From NCBI RefSeq assembly GCF_049943955.1, contig NZ_JBNFTW010000004.1:346761-410760 (forward strand): a stretch of DNA of 64,000 nucleotides, in the 5' to 3' direction. Within the stretch, counting starts at the first letter, position 1; each line of letters begins with the position of its first letter. Shown piece after piece: positions 1 through 8,696 of the stretch. The notes beneath the pieces were generated by a model. The model saw only the letters and a program-made list of their open reading frames with translations, was not told the origin of the DNA and ran no database searches. The translations under genes were made by a program, and so were the position numbers. The stretch is from Desulfosporosinus sp049943955 (GTDB lineage Bacteria; Bacillota; Desulfitobacteriia; Desulfitobacteriales; Desulfitobacteriaceae).

Positions 1-297
1 TACCGTCACGGCGAACAACAACTGTAGTGATCGTCTTTTCGTCAATATGTTAATGAAAAATTGAGTAAGCTTGGCTGAAAACTATTTGCTTTATGAATAT
101 TTCTTGTATAATTATTTTGGTAGTTTAAAAAATTTATAAAATGTAAATATTTTGAACATATTCTTTCTTTTTACACAAATTCCATATGAAACTTTTGTCA
201 TAATTGCCAGTTACTTGGGAGGAAAAAGAATTCTCACGTCGAAAATAACTTTGTATAGAACTTTAAATTTATTTTAAAGGATCGAGGAGTGTTTTCA
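1..297. other. AT-rich intergenic region with a possible promoter
   Basis: No convincing gene is seen. A TATAAT at 107-112 is preceded by TTGCTT at 86-91 with a short 15-base spacer, so it is a candidate sigma-A promoter on the plus strand that would leave a leader of about 180 bases. A GGGAGG at about 219-224 is not followed by a usable start codon. The sequence before base 1 is not available. Confidence 0.35.
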
Positions 298-954
298 TTG
301 TCGGAAGTGACTTTTTCTAGCCAAGACTGGGAGCAGGCCATTATGCAAATTAAATCGGTAATTGCTGCTCGTATTAATCTAAATAATCAAGGAGAAATCG
401 AAGAAGTTCATGTTCTGGCTAATTCAGGAAGACCTCCTAAGCAGGTAGTCCGAGATGTCGAATCAGTGATGGCTGCACAGTTTGGTTTAGAGGTCGATCA
501 TAAAAAGATTAGTGTGGCGCAAGTGGGGGATGATGAGGAAAACAACGCCCTTGCTGTTGTTGAGTCAACTCGGCCAAAATTGGTCGGTGTGACCCTCAGA
601 ACCGTTAATGGTATGGCTGAAGTTAAAGTTGAGCTATTGTCCGGAGATAAGCTGATTGAGGGAATCGCAGACGGACCATCTTCCGCCTACAACAAACTTC
701 GCCTCTTCGTTGATGCGACCCTTAAGGCACTTGCTTCCATTACATTAAAGGAATTTTTATTTGTAACTGAAGATGTAGGTATTATGCGCCTGGCTAAACA
801 AGAGGTCGCTTTAGTTTCTATAACCTTAATAGCCCCCATGGGAGAGCAGTCCTTGACCGGATGTGCTTTGGTCCGGAGTGATGACCGAGAAGCAGTGGTC
901 AAGGCGACTCTTGATGCCGTCAACAGAAAACTAAAATTTCTCATAAACGATTAA
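298..954 (+). CDS. conserved protein of unknown function
   Basis: This is a soluble protein of 218 residues with no signal peptide or membrane segment. I recognise the block around VHVLANSGRPPKQVVRDVES (about residues 38-57) and the following GLEVDHKKISVAQ as typical of a conserved clostridial family, but I know of no assigned function. An in-frame GTG at 289 overlaps the Shine-Dalgarno sequence GAGGAG (284-289). The TTG at 298 has that site at 8 bases spacing and is the better start. The gene is followed by a small peptide gene and an HD-GYP gene on the same strand. The second half (about 90-218) repeats an alpha/beta pattern, suggesting a two-domain protein. The role is not inferred. Confidence 0.75.
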   Translation: MSEVTFSSQDWEQAIMQIKSVIAARINLNNQGEIEEVHVLANSGRPPKQVVRDVESVMAAQFGLEVDHKKISVAQVGDDEENNALAVVESTRPKLVGVTLRTVNGMAEVKVELLSGDKLIEGIADGPSSAYNKLRLFVDATLKALASITLKEFLFVTEDVGIMRLAKQEVALVSITLIAPMGEQSLTGCALVRSDDREAVVKATLDAVNRKLKFLIND

Positions 955-1098
955 ACTTGTTAATATTGGCCGACTTATTAATAATTAGATTTTGAATTCT
1001 GTTTAATTCCCTCGAGCGAAGCGGAAAAAACAGCGGAACGGATAAAGAGCGGAGCGGTTAAACTATACCTTTGAAAAAAATCAAGGAGGTTTACCGCA

Positions 1099-1173
1099 AT
1101 GAGCAAATTATTTAAAGTAGTCACTGTTCTTGTAACACTCGTTCTTGCCGGCGGCGCTAGCTATAGAATTTAA
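1099..1173 (+). CDS. small hydrophobic peptide, possibly truncated AgrD-like
   Basis: This is a 24-codon ORF with a very good ribosome binding site, AAGGAGG at 1083-1089, nine bases before ATG. The peptide starts MSKLFKVV and continues as a hydrophobic helix ending in ASYRI. The basic, amphipathic start followed by a small-residue stretch resembles the leader half of AgrD-type cyclic-lactone autoinducer precursors. The cysteine and acidic tail of such precursors are missing, and no AgrB gene is adjacent. It could be a decayed autoinducer gene, a leader peptide for the HD-GYP gene 36 bases downstream, or an independent membrane peptide. The good ribosome binding site is the main evidence that it is translated. 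Confidence 0.4.
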   Translation: MSKLFKVVTVLVTLVLAGGASYRI

Positions 1174-1209
1174 TTGTTAATTTGGTCGGCCATAAAAATG
1201 AGGTTATAA

Positions 1210-2496
1210 ATGAAGGATTTGCCTAATAACTTTTCAAAGTTTTTTTACTTCATAACTATAGTGGCATCGCTGATTTGCTTAGGGTCAATCCTCAAGATGG
1301 ATTGGTCACTCCGAGCATTTCTTAGTGTACTTATATTTGGACTTTTGGCTTCTGCGAGTGAATCTCTGCCAGTTTCCCTGCCCAGAGGTGGCTATGTAAC
1401 TGTAAGCTTTGCAGTCTTTCTATGCGTGGTAATTTTATTTCCACTAGGGATTTCCTCCTCTGTAGTAGCTATAGGGGGATTGTTTGTTTTTGGGAAAGAA
1501 GTAAGAGGCCAACCTCTTTATAAAAGAATATTTAATGCTTCTCAATTTGTTGTTTCAATTGGATTAGCGAGTATACTAATTGAATTTGTAGGCACTAGAG
1601 GTTCGTTTGCGCCTCGGTTAATTCTTATTTATTTAGGTGCAGCGGTAGTGTATATGTTCACAAATATGACGATAGTTTCAATTGCCCTTGGTGAATTGCA
1701 AAATAAATCCCCGTGGCAGATTTGGTTGAATAATATTAGATGGTCTATACCAAATTTTATTGCTTTAGCACCTTTGGGTTTACTTATGGCCCTAATTTAT
1801 AGAAATTACGGACCTTTCGGATTACTTTTACTTTTCATACCACTATTAGTATCCCGACATTCTTTCCAACTTTATATAGATATGCGTGAGAATTACCTTA
1901 ACACGGTTGAGGCATTAGTACAAGCACTTGAAGCTAAAGATACCTACACCAGCGGACATTCCGAAAGAGTTGGGAAATATGCCGTTGCTATTGCCGAAGG
2001 AATTAATATGTCTGAAGATAAAATAGAATTTCTAAAATATGCAGCAGTATTGCATGACGTAGGTAAAATAGGTGTAAGTGAGGCTATTTTAAATAAAGAA
2101 GGCAAATTGCTGGATTCGGAGTGGGAAGCCATTCGCAGTCATCCGGTCATTGGTGAAACCATTATCAAAAGCATAAAATTTATGTTCGATATCGGGCAAG
2201 TAGTACGTCATCATCATGAGCGTTATGATGGAAAAGGCTATCCCGACGGGATTCAAGGAGAAGATATTCCCTTGGAGTCTCGAATTATTGCTGTGGCCGA
2301 TACCTATGATGCTATTACGTCAGATCGGAGTTATCGCAAAGGTAAGACTCATGAGGAAGCCATTAAAGAGCTGAAGAAAGTGGCCGGGTCACAATTAGAC
2401 CCTAAATTGGTCGAGGTTTTTTGTAAGGCAGTCACAACGGAATCAGCATCCCAGATTATTAATGCCGGGAAGGTTCAGATAGCTTCGTCCTACTAA
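1210..2496 (+). CDS. membrane-anchored HD-GYP domain protein (putative c-di-GMP phosphodiesterase)
   Basis: The protein has 428 residues. The first ~225 residues form six to eight hydrophobic segments of an integral membrane sensor region. The C-terminal half is an HD-GYP domain: HSERVGKYA near residue 250, the metal-binding HDVGKIG near 282, HHHERYDGKGYPDG near 334-347 (the GYP motif is present) and ADTYDAITSDRSYR near 365. HD-GYP enzymes hydrolyse cyclic di-GMP, so the likely role is signal-controlled c-di-GMP turnover at the membrane. GAGG at 1200-1203 precedes the ATG. A DUF5317 gene follows after 28 bases and is probably co-transcribed. The sensed signal is unknown. All catalytic motif residues visible in the family appear intact. 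Confidence 0.9.
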   Translation: MKDLPNNFSKFFYFITIVASLICLGSILKMDWSLRAFLSVLIFGLLASASESLPVSLPRGGYVTVSFAVFLCVVILFPLGISSSVVAIGGLFVFGKEVRGQPLYKRIFNASQFVVSIGLASILIEFVGTRGSFAPRLILIYLGAAVVYMFTNMTIVSIALGELQNKSPWQIWLNNIRWSIPNFIALAPLGLLMALIYRNYGPFGLLLLFIPLLVSRHSFQLYIDMRENYLNTVEALVQALEAKDTYTSGHSERVGKYAVAIAEGINMSEDKIEFLKYAAVLHDVGKIGVSEAILNKEGKLLDSEWEAIRSHPVIGETIIKSIKFMFDIGQVVRHHHERYDGKGYPDGIQGEDIPLESRIIAVADTYDAITSDRSYRKGKTHEEAIKELKKVAGSQLDPKLVEVFCKAVTTESASQIINAGKVQIASSY

Positions 2497-2524
2497 GCAC
2501 ATTTGACGGAAGTTGGGTTAAAGC

Positions 2525-3085
2525 ATGCTTATTGAAACCTTGATTTTATCACTGATTATAAGCCTATTATGCGGAGGAAAACTAAGTCGTTTGGGTGAGC
2601 TGGCCTTGCGGGAGTTTTGGCTTGTCCCAATGGCTTTCTTATTGCAAGGCGTCGTTTATTGGGCGAGCCTGCATCATATCGGCTTGGTTTCTGGTTGGCT
2701 AAGCTCGTTTCTTGATACCGGGTCCTATTTTTTGCTGTTGGTTTTTACGCTGCGAAATCGTTCCCTAGATGGAATATGGTTAATTGCTGGGGGAGTTTTC
2801 CTCAATACATTGGTAATAGTTTTAAACGGGGGGGCTATGCCCGTCGATCCCTTTTTTTTGTCGGAAGCCAGTCGAAAGGCCTTGTTGGCCGGACAGGGTA
2901 CTCATGGATTAATGACTGCAGCAACTCATTTAAAAGTTTTGGCGGATCGGTTCTATTTAGCTGTTCCTGGGCTTCAGAAACAAGTGTTTAGTATCGGAGA
3001 CTGTCTTATTGATATAGGATGTTTTATGCTGATTTTTAAGACGACAAGGGGATTGGCTAACAAGCAAGAACAGCAAACTACATAA
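2525..3085 (+). CDS. DUF5317 family membrane protein
   Basis: This 186-residue integral membrane protein has four to five hydrophobic segments and only short soluble parts. The start MLIETLILSLIISLLCGGKL and the conserved middle VLNGGAMPVDP, followed by a GTHGLM block, match DUF5317, a Firmicutes family of unknown function. It lies 28 bases after the HD-GYP gene, an arrangement suggesting a functional link (inference). The C-terminus is a short hydrophilic glutamine-rich tail. The neighbouring tcdA gene is convergent. No clear intrinsic terminator is visible in the 140-base gap between them. Confidence 0.75.
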   Translation: MLIETLILSLIISLLCGGKLSRLGELALREFWLVPMAFLLQGVVYWASLHHIGLVSGWLSSFLDTGSYFLLLVFTLRNRSLDGIWLIAGGVFLNTLVIVLNGGAMPVDPFFLSEASRKALLAGQGTHGLMTAATHLKVLADRFYLAVPGLQKQVFSIGDCLIDIGCFMLIFKTTRGLANKQEQQTT

Positions 3086-3225
3086 TTTCTCAAATGATCT
3101 TTAATTTACTTTTTGAAATTTTGATTTCGATATGGGCGTAAAATCACTCTTTACTGGAAAAAACTTTACACTAAGTATACAATATCGGATTACCTGAATT
3201 ACATATTTTGGAATGATAGCATATT

Positions 3226-3996
3226 CTATCTCTTCAATAAATCACGGACAACTTCTCCCGCAATGAGCAATCCCACGACCGATGGCACAAAGGAGATGCT
3301 TCCCGGGGTTTGACGCTTTTGCAGCGTGAAAGTTCCTTCGCTTTCGGAATTACTTGTCGTTGAATTGTCGGACGAAGGAGCGGCGGTAGTGAATGAAGAA
3401 AGAGGGGCGATCGGAAGTTCAGAACTGGAAACAACCTTCACGCCACGAGTGATCCCTTCTTGACGCAGCAATTTGCGCATGGTTTTCGCAAGGGGATCAC
3501 CACTGGTCTTAGAAATATCACTGACTCGGTAATTTTCGGCCGTAAGCCTGTTGCCTGCCCCCATACTTGAGATTAACGGTATTCCCCGTTCCGAACATTC
3601 TTTGACTAAAATTACTTTGCTGGAAACTGTATCGATGGCATCCACAACATAGTCCAGTTTTCTTTGCAGGAAATTACCAACGTTTTCTACTGAAATAAAT
3701 TCTTTGAAGGTTTCAACTTGAGCCTCTGGATTTATCTCTTTGATTCGACGTTTCATAACGTCTACCTTTGCTTCACCAATCGTTGAGTGAAGAGCATGGA
3801 TTTGACGGTTGAGATTTGAAATGCTAATTTCATCAAAATCAACCATAATTAAATGGCCAACTGAGGCGCGCGCCAGTGCTTCGACGGTATAGGAACCCAC
3901 TCCGCCTATTCCGAAAATGAGGACCGTACTTAGGCGAAGTTTTTCTAAGCCATTACTGCCAATTAAAAGTTCAGTTCTCGAAAATTTGTGTTCCAT
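3226..3996 (-). CDS. tcdA: tRNA threonylcarbamoyladenosine dehydratase, ThiF/E1-like
   Basis: The protein has 256 residues. Nucleotide binding is shown by IFGIGGVGSYTVEALAR (about residues 27-43), VDFDEISISNLNRQ (about 57-70) and the VVDAIDT block near 117. This is the E1-like fold of TcdA/CsdL, which uses ATP to cyclise t6A37 to ct6A37 in ANN-decoding tRNAs. The closing PGSISFVPSVVGLLIAGEVV is typical of TcdA. Just before it lies an unusual serine/threonine-rich stretch of about 20 residues (around 197-218), where relatives usually have a short linker. The gene stands alone, convergent with the DUF5317 gene and 261 bases downstream of hndD on the same strand. Confidence 0.88.
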   Translation of the reverse strand: MEHKFSRTELLIGSNGLEKLRLSTVLIFGIGGVGSYTVEALARASVGHLIMVDFDEISISNLNRQIHALHSTIGEAKVDVMKRRIKEINPEAQVETFKEFISVENVGNFLQRKLDYVVDAIDTVSSKVILVKECSERGIPLISSMGAGNRLTAENYRVSDISKTSGDPLAKTMRKLLRQEGITRGVKVVSSSELPIAPLSSFTTAAPSSDNSTTSNSESEGTFTLQKRQTPGSISFVPSVVGLLIAGEVVRDLLKR

Positions 3997-4257
3997 CGTG
4001 TCCCCCGTGTAGAGAATTATTTACTGTTATTGTTATTGTAGCATAACCATCTACAAATGAGCTAACCATTGTGGTTACAGTAATTCTTAATCTACTCTTT
4101 GAAATAAGTAATCTAATTGACACCATGTTTACTTAACATCATATTTAACTATTAGCTGATAGCCATCTAAGCGGCAGATATTTCGAATAGAAAATTCTCT
4201 TGGAGGGATTACGACAGAAGTGAGATCTAGGAACCATCCCTGAGTCTTGTTATGGGA
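3997..4257. other. intergenic region between tcdA and hndD
   Basis: About 260 AT-rich bases separate the start of tcdA from the end of hndD, both on the minus strand. I see no gene. No strong intrinsic terminator for the hydrogenase operon is recognisable, and no promoter for tcdA with good -35/-10 spacing. A GGAGGG at 4202-4207 is not followed by a coding region. Confidence 0.4.
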
Positions 4258-6000
4258 CTAAATCTTAGGGCGTTGAGTGAAACTGGTATGGAGAAGTTCA
4301 TGAGCCCTTTCGCCGTAGGGTTCACCGATGTAGTTTTTGTACAGTTCAATAACAGCGGGATTTTCGTGAGATTTACGGCGGGGTTTGGAACGATCTTCTT
4401 CGTAGATGGCGGCAGCCCGAGCTTTAAGGATTTCCACATTGCCATGATGATAAGGCTGTCCTCCGCCGCCGATGCATCCGCCGGGACAGGCCATAATCTC
4501 GATGGCATCATACTGGGCTTCACCGGATTGTATCTTTTCCAGAATTGTGCGCGCATTGCCCAGACCATGGGTTACTGCTATTTTAAAATCCCGCCCTTCG
4601 ATAGGGACAACGGCTTCTTTAATGCCATCCATGCCGCGAAGATTCTCGAACTCGACATGTTCCAGGGGTTTTCCTGTCAGCCATTCGTAAGCGGTTCTTA
4701 AGGCGGCCTCGATAACCCCTCCCGTCGTGCCGAAAACAACGGCAGCTCCCGTTGACTCGCCTAAGGGATGGTCAAACTCTTCATCGTTAAGCCGTTCAAA
4801 GTGAATTCCGGCTTCCCGAATCATACGGCATAGCTCACGGGTGGTAATGACAATGTCCACATCCGGTGTGACAGGATCTTGACCGAGTTCCGGCCGGGCA
4901 GCCTCGTATTTCTTAGCGACGCAAGGCATGACCGATACAACGGTTATTTTTTGAGGATCGATGCCGTAGGTATCCGCATAATAACTCTTGGCTAAGACCC
5001 CTAACATTTCGTGAGGGGATTTGCAGGTCGAGGGGATATCCAGGAGATCAGGGAATTGATGTTCAAAGAATTTAACCCAGGCGGGGCAGCAGCTTGTCAG
5101 AATCGGCAGCCGTCCTCCATGTTTCAGACGGTGCATGAATTCCGTTGCTTCTTCCATAATCGTGACATCTGCCCCAAACTCGGTATCAAAGACACGGTCA
5201 AAGCCGAGACGGCGGAGAGCTGCCACCATTTTGCCTGTGACAATAGTCCCCGGTTCCAGACCAAAACCTTCGCCCAGCGCAACCCTCACTGCTGGGGCTG
5301 TTTCCACAATAACATAGCGTGTCGGGTCGTTAAGAGCTTTCCAGACCTTATCGACTTGATCTAATTCCATTAACGCTCCTGTTGGACAGACAGCTATGCA
5401 TTGACCGCAGAAGGTGCATGAGGTTTCATGCTGGGGTAAATCAAAAGCAGTTTTCACAACGGTCTCAAAACCGCGCCCAACGGCGGAGTAAACACCGACA
5501 GTTTGCACATCATTACACATCGTTTCACAGCGCCGGCAGCGAATGCATTTGTTAGGATCACGAATAATAGCCAGACTTGATTTGTCGATTTCAAACTCAG
5601 TTTCTTCACCCTCGTAGGAAATATTGCGTACTCCAAGATCGGCCGCGAGAGCCTGGAGGTCACAATCCAAATTCTTAGCGCAGGTCAAACATGATTTCGG
5701 ATGGTCGGAGAGCAGGAGCTCCACCATGGTTCGTCTGGCCTGGATAGCTCGGGGAGTATCTGTTTTGACGGCCATATTATGAGATACCGGAGTTGAGCAA
5801 GCGGGGGCCAACGTCCGGCGGCCTTCCACTTCGACCAGGCAGACACGACAAGAAGCAATGTGATTATTGAGCCTCATCTCGTGTAAGTTCAGATAACACA
5901 AGGTTGGGATATCGATATTAACGGTTCTCGCAGCATCTAGAATAGACATTCCTTCCGGGACAGTAAGGGGTATGTCGTTAATCGTTAATTTTACATCCAT
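4258..6000 (-). CDS. hndD: [FeFe] hydrogenase catalytic subunit, HndD/HydA type
   Basis: This is the catalytic subunit of a cytoplasmic multimeric [FeFe] hydrogenase (about 580 residues). Domains in order are: plant-type [2Fe-2S] ferredoxin (1-80); His/Cys3 cluster HPKSCLTCAKNLDC (about 100); two [4Fe-4S] clusters, CIRCRRCETMC and CTFCGQCIAVCP; the H-cluster domain with TSCCPAW (about 300), MPCVAKK (about 356) and CPGGCIGGGGQP (about 503); and a C-terminal small-subunit-like tail of 50 residues. All H-cluster cysteines are present. An upstream in-frame ATG at 6045 lies inside hndC. The ATG at 6000 has AGGAGG at good spacing and gives the expected ferredoxin start, so it is preferred. The gene is last in hndA-hndC-hndD. 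The likely activity is H2 evolution or uptake coupled to NAD(P)H and ferredoxin. Confidence 0.95.
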   Translation of the reverse strand: MDVKLTINDIPLTVPEGMSILDAARTVNIDIPTLCYLNLHEMRLNNHIASCRVCLVEVEGRRTLAPACSTPVSHNMAVKTDTPRAIQARRTMVELLLSDHPKSCLTCAKNLDCDLQALAADLGVRNISYEGEETEFEIDKSSLAIIRDPNKCIRCRRCETMCNDVQTVGVYSAVGRGFETVVKTAFDLPQHETSCTFCGQCIAVCPTGALMELDQVDKVWKALNDPTRYVIVETAPAVRVALGEGFGLEPGTIVTGKMVAALRRLGFDRVFDTEFGADVTIMEEATEFMHRLKHGGRLPILTSCCPAWVKFFEHQFPDLLDIPSTCKSPHEMLGVLAKSYYADTYGIDPQKITVVSVMPCVAKKYEAARPELGQDPVTPDVDIVITTRELCRMIREAGIHFERLNDEEFDHPLGESTGAAVVFGTTGGVIEAALRTAYEWLTGKPLEHVEFENLRGMDGIKEAVVPIEGRDFKIAVTHGLGNARTILEKIQSGEAQYDAIEIMACPGGCIGGGGQPYHHGNVEILKARAAAIYEEDRSKPRRKSHENPAVIELYKNYIGEPYGERAHELLHTSFTQRPKI

Positions 6001-6022
6001 AGAGAATCCTCCTTCTAGGCCC

Positions 6023-7906
6023 TTAATGGTGAATGATGGCGTCAAAACGGCATTTTTCCAAACAGGCCCCGCATTTTAGGCAGCGTTCCTGGTCAATGCT
6101 GTGTGGTTCTTTGGGTGAGCCTGTAATGCAGCCTGCGGGACAATTCTGGGCACAAAGAGTACAGCCTTTGCATTTATCGGTAATATCGTATCTGAGCAAG
6201 CTCTTGCAAACGCCCGCTGGGCATGTCTTATCAACGATATGAGCGAGGTATTCGTCCCGAAAATATTCAATCGTGGATAAGATGGGGTTGGGGGCGCTTT
6301 GGCCCAGGCCGCAAAGCGAAGAATCTTTAATGGTCTTGCCTAATTTCTCAAGCTGATCCAAATCATCGAGGGTTCCTTTGCCTTCGGTGATCTTCGTAAG
6401 AATTTCGTGGAGACGTTTCGTCCCCACTCGACAGGCTGTACAGCGGCCGCAAGATTCGTCGACGGTAAATTCCAAATAGAATTTGGCGATGTTTACCATG
6501 CAATCGCTTTCATCCATAACAATCAGACCGCCCGATCCCATCATGGAACCAATGGCGATCAAGGATTCATAATCAATCGGAGTGTCCAGAAATTTTGTGG
6601 GGATGCATCCTCCAGAAGGGCCTCCCGTTTGCGCGGCTTTGAAGGTCTTATGATGCTTAATTCCCCCGCCGATATCAAAAATAATTTGCCGCAGTGTCGT
6701 TCCCATAGGAACCTCCACCAGTCCTACATTGTTGACTTTTCCTGCTAAAGCAAAGACCTTTGTTCCTTTGCTTTTTTCTGTACCAATTCCTGCGAACCAA
6801 TCTCCTCCCTTTAAAATAATCGGGGGAATGTTGGCCAGAGTTTCTACATTATTGACGCAAGTTGGTTTCCCCCAAAGTCCTTGCTGAGCGGGAAAGGGCG
6901 GCTTAACTGAAGGTTCGCCGCGGGTTCCTTCGATAGAATGGATTAGTGCTGTTTCCTCACCGCAGACAAAGGCACCTGCCCCATATTTAATTTCAATGTC
7001 AAAACAAAAATCGCTGCCTAAAATGTTTTTGCCAAGCAAGCCATACTGCTTGGCCTGTTTGATGGCAATTTCCAAGCGATGAATTGCCAGGGGATATTCA
7101 GCTCGGATGTAGATAAAGCCGTGAGAGGCACCAATGGTATGTCCGGCTATCAACATGGCCTCTAAGACGCTGTGAGGATCTCCTTCCAAAATTGAGCGGT
7201 CCATAAAAGCTCCCGGATCACCTTCGTCAGCATTGCAAATAATATAACGATTATTCGAATCATTGTTTCGAGTCAGTTCCCACTTTACACCGGTTGGGAA
7301 TCCGCCGCCGCCGCGGCCGCGAAGACCGCTTTGCTTAATAACATCAATGGCTGATTCCGGTGTCATGGCAAATAAAACCTTGGCTAAGGCTTGATATCCA
7401 TCGACAGCAATATATTCCAGGATATCCTCAGGTGAAATCAAGCTGCAGTTGCGCAAGGCAATGCGCATTTGGCTGTGATAAAAGGGAAGGTCTGAAGCGA
7501 TGCGTTCTTCCGTATTTGGGTCTTGATAGAGAAGACGTTCGAGGGGTTTTCCCTGAACGAAGTGTTCTTCAACAAGTTCAGCCACATCTTTGGCAGAAAC
7601 CTCAAGATAAAGAACGTTATCGGGGTGAACTTCAAGAATGGGGCCTTTTTCGCAGAAGCCAAAACAGCCCGTTTGCAGAACATTAATTTGTTCTGCAAGG
7701 CCGCGCCGTTCAAGCTCTGCTTTAAGCTCCTCGACAATCTGAGGGCTATTCGAGGCGTGACAGCCTGTCCCGCCGCAGACCATAACTTGTCTCGGCTTTC
7801 CTTGAGCCTCAGAGACAGAAACCGGTTGGTCAGACCGTCGATTCTGAAGGAGAACCTGGTGTTGGGATTTCAGGGTGTTAAGATCGTCTCTGGTTTTTAG
7901 TTTCAT
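6023..7906 (-). CDS. hndC: NuoF-like flavoprotein subunit of Hnd/bifurcating hydrogenase
   Basis: The 627-residue protein links the hydrogenase to a pyridine nucleotide. It has an N-terminal thioredoxin-like [2Fe-2S] domain (CGGTGCH near 45 and GFCEKGP near 85), a NuoF core with the FMN/NAD(P)H-binding GRGGGGFPTG near 195, the [4Fe-4S] motif SCGRCTACRVG near 485, and a C-terminal pair of [4Fe-4S] clusters (CKGCTLCAQNCP and CLKCGACLEKC). The ATG overlaps the hndA stop codon in ATGA, which implies translational coupling. No separate hndB is present; the N-terminal domain here is of the same thioredoxin-like ferredoxin type. The complex may bifurcate electrons between NAD(P)H and ferredoxin, as in known HydABC enzymes, but the nucleotide preference cannot be read from the sequence. 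Confidence 0.93.
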   Translation of the reverse strand: MKLKTRDDLNTLKSQHQVLLQNRRSDQPVSVSEAQGKPRQVMVCGGTGCHASNSPQIVEELKAELERRGLAEQINVLQTGCFGFCEKGPILEVHPDNVLYLEVSAKDVAELVEEHFVQGKPLERLLYQDPNTEERIASDLPFYHSQMRIALRNCSLISPEDILEYIAVDGYQALAKVLFAMTPESAIDVIKQSGLRGRGGGGFPTGVKWELTRNNDSNNRYIICNADEGDPGAFMDRSILEGDPHSVLEAMLIAGHTIGASHGFIYIRAEYPLAIHRLEIAIKQAKQYGLLGKNILGSDFCFDIEIKYGAGAFVCGEETALIHSIEGTRGEPSVKPPFPAQQGLWGKPTCVNNVETLANIPPIILKGGDWFAGIGTEKSKGTKVFALAGKVNNVGLVEVPMGTTLRQIIFDIGGGIKHHKTFKAAQTGGPSGGCIPTKFLDTPIDYESLIAIGSMMGSGGLIVMDESDCMVNIAKFYLEFTVDESCGRCTACRVGTKRLHEILTKITEGKGTLDDLDQLEKLGKTIKDSSLCGLGQSAPNPILSTIEYFRDEYLAHIVDKTCPAGVCKSLLRYDITDKCKGCTLCAQNCPAGCITGSPKEPHSIDQERCLKCGACLEKCRFDAIIHH

Positions 7907-8433
7907 GATGGTGTTCCTTCCTTCAACGCAGGTTCTCGGTCTCCAGCTAACGATTCTCGGTATTCATCTAAAATCTGTTTGATATCTTCCGGATGGGTAA
8001 GGCGGCCGTAGACTTTGCCATCGACCATCATAACAGGGGCAAGGCCGCAGGCCCCGATACAACGCAGGGAATCAAGGGAGAAAAGCTCATCCTCCGTCGT
8101 TTGGCCGGTTTTAATTCCAAGCTGTTTTTCAATTTCCTGCTGCAATTTCTCAGCACCCCGCACAAAACAGGCAGTCCCCATACAAACATTAACAACATGT
8201 TTTCCCCGGGGTTTCATTGTAAAAAAAGAGTAGAAGCTTACAACCCCGTAAACTTTGGCTGAGGGAATATCAAGTCTCGCCGCGATATGCCGCTGAACTT
8301 TATCCGGTAAGTAACCAAAAAGCTGCTGGGCATGATGCAGTATGGCAATTAAGTTTTCTTTTTTATAAGGAAGGCCGTCAATGTAACGGTCCAGCTGTTG
8401 ATAAGGATTATATGGGGAAGGGTTGTCACACAT
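7903..8433 (-). CDS. hndA: NuoE-like [2Fe-2S] subunit of Hnd hydrogenase
   Basis: This 176-residue protein of the NuoE/thioredoxin-like [2Fe-2S] family is the first gene of hndA-hndC-hndD. After a helical start (LIAILHHAQQLFGYLP) the cluster ligands are CMGTAC near residue 92 and CIGACGLAP near 132, spaced as in NuoE. It acts in electron transfer within the hydrogenase complex. A GAAGGAGG lies seven bases before ATG on the minus strand, and a candidate sigma-A promoter (TTGACT, 16 bases, TAATAC) lies about 60 bases upstream. The tail of about 15 residues after the last helix is charged and probably flexible. Confidence 0.92.
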   Translation of the reverse strand: MCDNPSPYNPYQQLDRYIDGLPYKKENLIAILHHAQQLFGYLPDKVQRHIAARLDIPSAKVYGVVSFYSFFTMKPRGKHVVNVCMGTACFVRGAEKLQQEIEKQLGIKTGQTTEDELFSLDSLRCIGACGLAPVMMVDGKVYGRLTHPEDIKQILDEYRESLAGDREPALKEGTPS

Positions 8434-8446
8434 TGGGAAACCTCCT

Positions 8447-8464
8447 TCAAGTAGTTCAAGTAGT
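8447..8464. repeat. short direct repeat in the hndA leader
   Basis: The nine-base unit TCAAGTAGT occurs twice in tandem between the hndA ribosome binding site and its candidate promoter. It may be a regulator site or chance; nothing else supports a function. Confidence 0.3.
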
Positions 8465-8500
8465 ACATAAAACTAGCATACCCATTGATAAAAAAATTAC

Positions 8501-8528
8501 GTATTAGAAATCAAAATTCCTCAGTCAA
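8501..8528 (-). promoter_or_regulatory. candidate sigma-A promoter of hndACD
   Basis: Read on the minus strand, TTGACT (8523-8528) is followed after 16 bases by TAATAC (8501-8506). Transcription would start near 8494 and give a leader of about 60 bases before the hndA ATG. This is the best promoter-like sequence upstream of the operon. Confidence 0.5.
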
Positions 8529-8530
8529 AG

Positions 8531-8588
8531 TGTGTTAAAGGGACGGTCCTTTCAATGTGTTGTGTTAAAGGGACGGTCCTTTCAACAC
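8531..8588. repeat. REP-like tandem repeat with GGGACGGTCC core
   Basis: A 25-base unit, starting TGTGTTAAAGGGACGGTCC, occurs at 8531-8555 and again from 8561. Each unit contains the near-palindromic core AAAGGGACGGTCCTTT. The second copy ends in AACAC, complementary to its GTGTT start, so it can fold into an imperfect hairpin. A related unit lies at 8697-8725. Such GTGTCA...GGACGGTCC...TGACAC palindromes are known as dispersed repeats in many bacterial genomes and resemble REP elements. Confidence 0.6.
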
Positions 8589-8696
8589 TCTTTCAAACTG
8601 TCAGTGGTACGAAATAAGTTGAAATGGTTTTTGACCTCGTGAGAAAAGAAGTCTATCACCTCTTAGATGGGGGATGAATTGCCGTCTTTCGAAGAG

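Noticed and set aside
4252..4701. 149-codon plus-strand ORF and several others antisense to the hnd genes
   Set aside because: They are shadows of hndD and hndC, lack ribosome binding sites, and the minus-strand frames have complete cofactor motifs.
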